NCBI GenBank assembly: GCA_021773355.1
Contig: JAJFKE010000009.1
Span: 62,001-126,000 of the forward strand
Direction of reading: 5' to 3'
DNA: 64,000 nucleotides
Origin: Gammaproteobacteria bacterium
Lineage (GTDB): Bacteria; Pseudomonadota; Gammaproteobacteria; Pseudomonadales; Pseudohongiellaceae
Positions 58,414 to 64,000 of the stretch are shown here, piece after piece. How positions within the stretch are numbered: position 1 is the stretch's first letter; each line of letters opens with the position of its first letter. The position numbers were made by a program, and so were the translations under genes. Below the pieces are notes generated by a model. That model worked only from the letters and a program-made list of their open reading frames with translations. It did no database searches and was not told where the DNA came from.

Positions 58414-59217
58414 TTAGGTCGGGGCCAATAACTTAATACCGAATAGTTCTGCGGCATTGGCGCTCGTCTCTGTGGCAATCTGCTGCGCCGAACGGCCACA
58501 GTGCCGAGCCACTGATTCAAGGACTTCGACCAGATACCTGGGCTCGTTGCGCCTACTCTTTGGCTTCGGTGACAGCGTCCTGGGCAGTAAATAGGGTGCA
58601 TCGGATTCGAGCAATAGTCTATCGCTAGGGATATTTGCCACCAGTGATTGTAGCTCTGCACCGCGACGCTCATCACATATCCATCCAGTAATGCCAATGT
58701 GCATGTCCAGCGCCAGATAGTCCTTTAGTGCCGCTTCGTTATCGGTGAAGCAGTGCACGACCCCACCAACCAGTTGGTCACGGTATTTCCGCAGCAGAGC
58801 AAGAAAATCAGTATGTGCATCGCGTTGATGTAGAAATAACGGTTTCTGTACCTGGGCTGCTAGTTGAAGATGTTGTTCGAAGGCGTGCAGCTGCGATTCT
58901 TTGCTGGAGAAATTACGGTTAAAATCCAATCCTGTTTCGCCAATTGCGACCACTTTCTCCTCGCCGGCGAGCTCGAACACAGACCTCCAGGCATTGGCAT
59001 CAAATGTGTCCGCAACATGGGGATGGTATCCAGCAGTGCAGCTGAAGTATTGCGGCCGTTGTTTGCTTAAGCGCAGTGCGGCCGCGCTTGATTCTTTGTC
59101 GCTGCCGGTAATGATTATATGGGAGATCCCTGCGTCCAGGGCGGAAAGCACTACCTGATTAAAGTCATGATCGAAAGACCCATGGCTTAAATTGGCGCCT
59201 ATATCAACGAGGTTCAT
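58414..59217 (-). CDS. tatD: TatD family metal-dependent hydrolase
   Basis: TatD proteins are TIM-barrel metal hydrolases with 3'-5' exonuclease activity. The 267-residue product begins MNLVDIGANLSHGSF, the form seen in TatD proper (no HxH pair), and has IAIGETGLDFNR-type EIGLD motif, LHQRDAHTDF, VHCFTDNEAALK, and LLLESDAPYLLPRTLSP. Metal ligands Glu, His, His, Asp are in place. It is divergent from ilvE and transcribed away from it. Confidence 0.92.
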   Translation of the reverse strand: MNLVDIGANLSHGSFDHDFNQVVLSALDAGISHIIITGSDKESSAAALRLSKQRPQYFSCTAGYHPHVADTFDANAWRSVFELAGEEKVVAIGETGLDFNRNFSSKESQLHAFEQHLQLAAQVQKPLFLHQRDAHTDFLALLRKYRDQLVGGVVHCFTDNEAALKDYLALDMHIGITGWICDERRGAELQSLVANIPSDRLLLESDAPYLLPRTLSPKPKSRRNEPRYLVEVLESVARHCGRSAQQIATETSANAAELFGIKLLAPT

Positions 59218-59380
59218 TTCTGGATCCGTACTTCAAGCATAAAAACGCAGAGAGTCTAACTTATGAGCGTCTTCAGGACTAGCGGCCATAGGTCCTAACG
59301 CTAGATATTTCGCGGGTTTTACTCGATAATAGCGCGCTGAATTAGCAGTAGGTCGAACTACATTGGACGCACAAGTTAAC

Positions 59381-60421
59381 ATGCATACAGATAAAAAAGC
59401 TCTCGATTGGGCCAATCTCGGTTTTCAGTACCAACGTACAGATTTCCGCTTCACAGCGAACTGGGAAAATGGCAGTTGGAATGAGGGCAGGCTAACCGAC
59501 AGCGAGTGTATTGTCGTGCATGAAGGCGCGCCAGCTCTGCATTATGCCCAGCAATGCTTTGAGGGTATGAAGGCACAAACGGCGGCAGACGGCCGCGTGC
59601 TGCTGTTTCGGCCTGAGCTCAACAGTGAGCGCATGAATCTTGCGGCATCAAGATTGCTGATGCCTGAAGTTCCTCAGGAGCTATTCTTTAGGGGAGTGGA
59701 AGAGGCGGTGAGGGCAAATTATTCCTGGATACCGCCCTACGGTTCCGGTGCCTCGCTGTACATTCGTCCCATGTTAATCGGCGTGGGGGAAAATCTCGGA
59801 TTGAAACCAGCACAGCAGTTTGAATTTCGTGTTTTTGTTTCCCCGGTGGGTCCCTATTACAAACAAGCGGGCTTGTCCGTAATCAGTCTGGCGGTTTCCG
59901 AAGTAGATCGTGCGGCGCCGAATGGTACCGGCAGTTTCAAGGTTGGGGCAAATTATGCCGGTGGTTTGCTCGCTACCAAGCTAGCGCAGGAGTTAGGGGC
60001 AAATGAGGCTCTATATTTGGATTCGGCGGAAGGTCGTTACATCGACGAAGCGGGTTCGGCGAATATTCTAATAGTGTCCAAGGAAGGGGTTCTGCTAACC
60101 CCAAAATCGAATGCTATTCTGCCCAGCATTACCAGGCGCTCAATTATGATCCTGGCCGAAGACGAATTGCAAATGCCTACCGAAGAGCGTGCGATCGATT
60201 TGCGTGCTGAATTTCCCACATTTCAGGAAGCTGCTGCCTGTGGGACGGCCGCCGTATTATCGCCGATTGGAAAGATTTGGTTTGACGGGCAGTGGCATGA
60301 TGTGGGTGATGCAGGATCAGTCGTGGGGCCTGTCATGCAAAAGCTTTACGATCTTCTCATCGGAATTCAAAAGGGTGAGTTGCAAGATAATCACGGCTGG
60401 CTGCACGCGGTTAGTATTTAG
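59381..60421 (+). CDS. ilvE: Branched-chain amino acid aminotransferase (type II)
   Basis: IlvE performs the last step of Ile, Val and Leu synthesis with PLP. The product, about 346 residues from ATG 59381, shows LDWANLGFQYQRTDFRF, ALHYAQQCFEGMKA, the PLP lysine in GSFKVGANYAGGL, and GYIDEAG-like RYIDEAGSANI. It matches the longer eukaryote-like type II enzyme rather than E. coli IlvE. A TTG at 59363 in frame adds six residues and has AGG at 59351; either start is possible. Confidence 0.93.
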   Translation: MHTDKKALDWANLGFQYQRTDFRFTANWENGSWNEGRLTDSECIVVHEGAPALHYAQQCFEGMKAQTAADGRVLLFRPELNSERMNLAASRLLMPEVPQELFFRGVEEAVRANYSWIPPYGSGASLYIRPMLIGVGENLGLKPAQQFEFRVFVSPVGPYYKQAGLSVISLAVSEVDRAAPNGTGSFKVGANYAGGLLATKLAQELGANEALYLDSAEGRYIDEAGSANILIVSKEGVLLTPKSNAILPSITRRSIMILAEDELQMPTEERAIDLRAEFPTFQEAAACGTAAVLSPIGKIWFDGQWHDVGDAGSVVGPVMQKLYDLLIGIQKGELQDNHGWLHAVSI

Positions 60422-60493
60422 GTTTTTATTCAATTAATCCTCATCCCCAGCGATGGAAATAGTTCTATCTGGCGCCATTTAATCCGATCCAAG

Positions 60494-60649
60494 CTAGGGA
60501 TCCTCTGACTAACTCCAAATGCCCCGAAGGGCGCGTCCTGAAGCGCCCATCATCGTCGTTGCTAAGGGAATGACCATTAGCGGCAAACGGCGTCTAGGAT
60601 CTGTACACTTCAGGTCACGCTAATTTGGAGTTAATCAGAGGGTCCCTAG
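60494..60649. mobile_element. MITE-like palindromic element (copy 2)
   Basis: CTAG (60494-60497) followed by GGGATCCTCTGACTAACTCC matches the inverse of the right end (up to CTAG 60646-60649) at 22 of 24 terminal bases. The outer GGGA-N-CCTCTGA is shared with the copy at folC, but the interior differs. The element is 156 bases long including the CTAG flanks and has no open frame. It contains a smaller hairpin GGGCGCGTCCTGAAGCGCCC. Confidence 0.65.
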
Positions 60650-60986
60650 ATGCACAGCTCTCGTTGTCGTAATCGAAGCCTTGTCGATATAAGTGCGGTG
60701 CTACCCAATGTTAAATGTGAGAGATACCGATAACATTCTTAGCGAGCTTTTGTGATCTTGAGTATAAGTTCGGAACCGAGAAAGAAAAAATTGATAGTGG
60801 ATTCTTCACCCTCAGCCCCTACAAACTCCTTAGATATTGCCGACTTGCCTCTGTAAACTCGCTCTATCTGTAAGCCCGCGGGAAAAGTTTTTTTAAGAGA
60901 AAACTTGACCCGTCTGCAACTTATCCTTATATATGTGCGCTGTTTGAGCTGCCACAAACCCAAGAAACAGAGAAAATCTATAGCCA
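60650..60986. other. Gap between MITE-like copy 2 and topA
   Basis: No convincing gene was seen in these 337 bases. A minus-strand frame (60739-61029) contains protein-like residues near its end but needs a start inside topA, so I do not call it. The stretch presumably includes the topA promoter. Confidence 0.3.
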
Positions 60987-63665
60987 ATGTCGAAATCTTT
61001 AGTAATAGTTGAGTCACCTGCAAAGGCAAAGACTATTAATAAGTACTTGGGTTCCGAGTACATCGTGAAGTCCAGCGTCGGACATATCCGTGATCTGCCT
61101 ACTAGTGGCAGCGGTAAGCCTGTCGACACAAAAGCCCGTGCTGCGGCTGCGGCAGCTACGCGCAAGATGGCTCCCGAAGAAAAAATTCTCTTCAAGAAAC
61201 AGAAGGCCAAACAACAACTTGTTAAAAGAATGGGGATCGATCCAGACAAGGATTGGGCAGCCCAGTACGAAATTTTACCAGGTAAAGAGAAAGTTGTTTC
61301 TGAACTGAAGAAGCTTGCGAAAAATGCCGATCACATTTATCTCGCGACAGACCTTGATAGAGAAGGAGAGGCCATAGCCTGGCATCTAAAAGAGGCTATC
61401 GGTGGTGATTCCGACCGCTATAAGCGTGTTGTTTTCAACGAAATTACCAAACGAGCGATCACTGATGCCTTTAAAGAGCCTGGCGAACTCGATATGCGTT
61501 ATGTGGAAGCACAGCAAGCCAGACGATTTCTGGACCGGGTTGTGGGCTTTATGGTTTCTCCCCTGCTATGGGCGAAAGTCGCCAGGGGCCTTTCTGCAGG
61601 TAGGGTGCAATCTGTTGCTGTCAGACTCGTGGTTGAGAGAGAACAAGAAATACGCGCCTTTATACCTGAAGAATTTTGGGAAGTCTTCGCCAAGCTAGAG
61701 ACAAGTAAGAAAGAAAAGCTGCGCTGCCAATTGATCAAGCAGGACGGCGGTAATTTTCGTCCCGACAATAAAGCAGATACCGACGCGGCGCTAGCAACAC
61801 TGGAATCGGCAGAATTCAAGGTTCTCAAGCGTGAGGATCGGCCGACTTCTTCCAAGCCTAAGGCTCCTTTAATTACCTCGACCCTGCAGCAGGCAGCTAG
61901 TACCCGACTGGGTTTCGGGGTCAAGAAGACCATGATAATGGCTCAGCGTCTGTATGAGGCTGGCTACATAACTTATATGCGTACCGATTCCACGCATCTG
62001 AGTAGCGATGCCATCACCATGTGTCGTGGCTACATAGAGAAAACCTTTGGTGAAAAGTATGTAACCGAAAAAGTCATGTACTACAGTTCCAAAGATGGAG
62101 CGCAAGAAGCGCACGAGGCGATCAGACCAACTGATGTCAAGATGGCCGCAGACAAGTTAATGGGTATGGAAGCGGACGCTGTGCGTCTGTACGCTCTGAT
62201 ATGGCAGTACTTTGTAGCCTGTCAGATGCCACCCGCCAGATATTTAAGCTCATCCATCACCGTAGCTGCAGCAGAATTCGAATTGCGAACAAAGGGTCGT
62301 ATCATGCAGTTTGATGGTTATCTCAGGGTGATGCCATCTAAAGATGAAGATGTAGTCTTGCCGGATGTCGAAGAAGGGCAGACGCTAAATCTGGAGTTGC
62401 TCGAACCTTTTCAAAATTTCACCAAACCCCCGGCCCGTTTCACCGAAGCCAGTCTCGTCAAAGAACTGGAAAAGCGTGGTATTGGTCGGCCGTCCACCTA
62501 TGCATCGATTATTTCCACCATTCAAGATCGTGGCTATGTAAGAACTGAAAACAAAAGATTCTATGCATTAAAAATGGGCGACATCGTCGCTGAGCGTCTG
62601 CAGGAAAGTTTTGCTGAGTTGATGGATTATGACTTCACCGCAAAAATGGAGGAGTCTCTGGATGAGGTCGCCGGTGGTGAGAAAAATTGGAAGAAGTTAC
62701 TAAATGATTTTTATTCCAGTTTCACTAGCGAACTCGCTAAAGCCGAAGCAGAAGATGGTGGTATGCGTACCAATGATCCCACGGATACTGACATTAAGTG
62801 TCCCAAGTGTGGTCGCCATATGCAGATTCGTACAGCGTCAACTGGTGTCTTCCTTGGTTGTTCCGGTTACGCCTTAGCGCCAAAAGAACGCTGTAAGTCG
62901 ACGATAAATCTAACGCCAGGTGAGGAAGCCATTCGCACCGATACTGCCGAGGAGGCGGAAGCGAAGGAAAATATACTTCTACGGCAGAAGCATCGTTGTT
63001 CAATTTGCAACACTGCAATGGAATCTTATCTGATCGACCAGAAGCGTAAATTGCACGTCTGTGGCAACAATCCTGATTGTGCTGGTTACGAGGTAGAGAA
63101 CGGCGAGTTCAAGATTCGTGGTTATGAGGGACCGATTATCGAATGTGATAAGTGCGGTCAGGACATGCAGCTGAAAAGCGGACGATTCGGAAAATACTTT
63201 GGCTGTAGTAGCGAAGATTGCAAGAATACCCGAAAATTATTGCGTAATGGTGAAGCCGCCCCACCAAAGATGGACCCGGTACAGATGCCAGAACTTGCCT
63301 GCGATACGGTCGATGACCATTTCGTACTGCGAGATGGTGCATCCGGTATGTTTCTGGCTGCGAGTAAGTTTCCAAAGAATCGGGAAACACGGGCACCATT
63401 GATTGCAGAATTACTGCCGCATAAAGATGAGATAGATCCGAAGTACACTTTTCTAATGGAAGCGCCGGTAAAAGACGATGAGGGAAACCCAAGCCTGGTT
63501 CGCTTTAGTCGAAAAACTAAAGAGCAATACGTACAGACCGAAGTTGATAAAAAGGCAACCGGATGGAAAGCTTTTTATGAAGGTGGTAAATGGGTGGTAA
63601 GCAAGCCGGAGAAGAAGGCTAGGCCAAGTAAAAAAGTGAGTAAGAAAACAAGTAAAAAGAAATAG
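60987..63665 (+). CDS. topA: DNA topoisomerase I
   Basis: TopA relaxes negative supercoils (type IA). The 892-residue product has the Toprim start [20 protein letters not shown] and [14 protein letters not shown], the catalytic Tyr in [38 protein letters not shown], then C-terminal zinc-ribbon modules with Cys pairs (about 590-735: CPKC, CSIC, CDKC). The tail is strongly basic, [17 protein letters not shown]. Length and order are normal for Gammaproteobacteria. It converges on lexA with 68 bases between the stops. Confidence 0.97.
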   Translation: MSKSLVIVESPAKAKTINKYLGSEYIVKSSVGHIRDLPTSGSGKPVDTKARAAAAAATRKMAPEEKILFKKQKAKQQLVKRMGIDPDKDWAAQYEILPGKEKVVSELKKLAKNADHIYLATDLDREGEAIAWHLKEAIGGDSDRYKRVVFNEITKRAITDAFKEPGELDMRYVEAQQARRFLDRVVGFMVSPLLWAKVARGLSAGRVQSVAVRLVVEREQEIRAFIPEEFWEVFAKLETSKKEKLRCQLIKQDGGNFRPDNKADTDAALATLESAEFKVLKREDRPTSSKPKAPLITSTLQQAASTRLGFGVKKTMIMAQRLYEAGYITYMRTDSTHLSSDAITMCRGYIEKTFGEKYVTEKVMYYSSKDGAQEAHEAIRPTDVKMAADKLMGMEADAVRLYALIWQYFVACQMPPARYLSSSITVAAAEFELRTKGRIMQFDGYLRVMPSKDEDVVLPDVEEGQTLNLELLEPFQNFTKPPARFTEASLVKELEKRGIGRPSTYASIISTIQDRGYVRTENKRFYALKMGDIVAERLQESFAELMDYDFTAKMEESLDEVAGGEKNWKKLLNDFYSSFTSELAKAEAEDGGMRTNDPTDTDIKCPKCGRHMQIRTASTGVFLGCSGYALAPKERCKSTINLTPGEEAIRTDTAEEAEAKENILLRQKHRCSICNTAMESYLIDQKRKLHVCGNNPDCAGYEVENGEFKIRGYEGPIIECDKCGQDMQLKSGRFGKYFGCSSEDCKNTRKLLRNGEAAPPKMDPVQMPELACDTVDDHFVLRDGASGMFLAASKFPKNRETRAPLIAELLPHKDEIDPKYTFLMEAPVKDDEGNPSLVRFSRKTKEQYVQTEVDKKATGWKAFYEGGKWVVSKPEKKARPSKKVSKKTSKKK

Positions 63666-63672
63666 ACAGCAC

Positions 63673-63705
63673 CTTGCGTGACAGCTGCCAAACTGTCACA
63701 GCAAG
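63673..63705. terminator. Hairpin between convergent topA and lexA
   Basis: CTTGC-GTGACAG and CTGTCAC-A-GCAAG form a 12-pair stem with one bulge and an 8-base loop. It begins 7 bases after the topA stop and lies about 28 bases after the lexA stop. There is no strong T-run, so a bidirectional terminator is plausible but unproved. Confidence 0.4.
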
Positions 63706-63733
63706 AGGATTTGCCGAGACATCGAGCAAGTCT

Positions 63734-64000
63734 TCAGATGCTGCGCCGAATTACCCCGACACTAATCCCCTCAATTGAAAAATCGCTGCTGCGCAGATCT
63801 ACTTCAATAGGTTGGTAATCTGCGTTTTCAGGGAGCAGATTAATTTTGTACTTGCTGCGTCCCTTCTCCAGTCTCTTTACAGTAACTTCGTCATCTATTC
63901 TCGCTACAACGATATCTCCGCTATTCGCCAGATTAGTTTTATGCACAGCGAGTAAATCATCTTCGAAAATACCGATATCAATCATGCTGGTACCCTTTAC
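63734..64000 (-). CDS. lexA: SOS repressor LexA, C-terminal part (partial)
   Basis: The minus-strand frame runs from the window edge to 63734 and gives 88 residues of the LexA catalytic domain. [11 protein letters not shown] holds the nucleophile Ser, and [15 protein letters not shown] holds the catalytic Lys; [17 protein letters not shown] and [13 protein letters not shown] end the protein. The DNA-binding half and the Ala-Gly cleavage site lie outside the window. LexA represses SOS genes and cleaves itself when RecA is activated. Confidence 0.93.
   Translation of the reverse strand, partial: VKGTSMIDIGIFEDDLLAVHKTNLANSGDIVVARIDDEVTVKRLEKGRSKYKINLLPENADYQPIEVDLRSSDFSIEGISVGVIRRSI

Noticed and set aside
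60739..61029. 96-codon minus-strand frame overlapping the topA start
   Set aside because: Its only good start lies inside topA, no family is recognised, and it would overlap the topA promoter region.
1..64000. CRISPR arrays, tRNA and rRNA genes, prophage
   Set aside because: No regularly spaced direct repeats, cloverleaf-like intergenic sequence, rRNA signature or phage gene cluster was seen while reading the gaps between genes.

Overview
The window looks like chromosomal core sequence of a gammaproteobacterium. This rests on fused nuoCD in a 13-gene complex I operon, FimV, CvpA-PurF-DedD linkage, the order asd-fimV-truA-trpF...accD-folC-dedD-cvpA-purF (an order known from Pseudomonas and relatives), a TgpA-type transglutaminase gene and topA beside lexA. 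Base composition is moderate and similar throughout. I saw no phage, plasmid, CRISPR, rRNA or tRNA gene. The species cannot be named from sequence reading alone; a marine relative of Pseudomonadales or Cellvibrionales would fit.

Layout. 1-720: tail of an unidentified gene and a long leader. 721-15533: complete nuoA-N operon (NADH:ubiquinone oxidoreductase). 15603-16995: an orphan RnfG-like FMN-binding membrane protein overlapping a methyltransferase gene. 17119-20355: gpsA, a DUF4389 membrane protein with a histone-H1-like tail, sixA and a DUF4892-type exported protein. 20376-23169: folE (minus), then prmB and aroC. 23293-26521: leuC, leuD, asd, with leuB missing from the place where it often lies. 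26681-38954: fimV, truA, trpF, trpB, trpA, accD, folC, dedD, cvpA, purF. 39003-50621: two MoxR/DUF58 clusters facing each other, moxR-DUF58-tgpA on plus and moxR-DUF58-DUF4381-batA-batB-batD-yciH on minus. 50974-64000: giant NAD-glutamate dehydrogenase, pyrD, a glutaredoxin-like gene, an M15 peptidase (minus), tatD (minus), ilvE, topA and partial lexA (minus).

The genes serve respiration (complex I), amino-acid synthesis (Trp, Leu, Ile/Val, the Asp family, chorismate), pyrimidine, purine and folate synthesis, envelope and polar organisation (FimV, DedD, CvpA, M15 peptidase) and stress or quality control (MoxR/Bat, TgpA, LexA, TopA).

The most unusual signal is a small family of palindromic, MITE-like elements. 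Their ends read GGGA-N-CCTCTGA and they are flanked by CTAG. One copy (34757-35001) sits at the 5' end of folC and appears to supply its ribosome binding site, TTG start and first codons. A second copy (60494-60649) lies between ilvE and topA. A solo end lies before prmB (21104-21117), and a CTAGGGTCCCTAG palindrome follows moxR (39986-39998). The orphan RnfG-like protein beside complex I, the H1-tailed DUF4389 protein and the paired MoxR clusters are the other points worth a second look. I did not find a clearly new defence or biosynthetic system.
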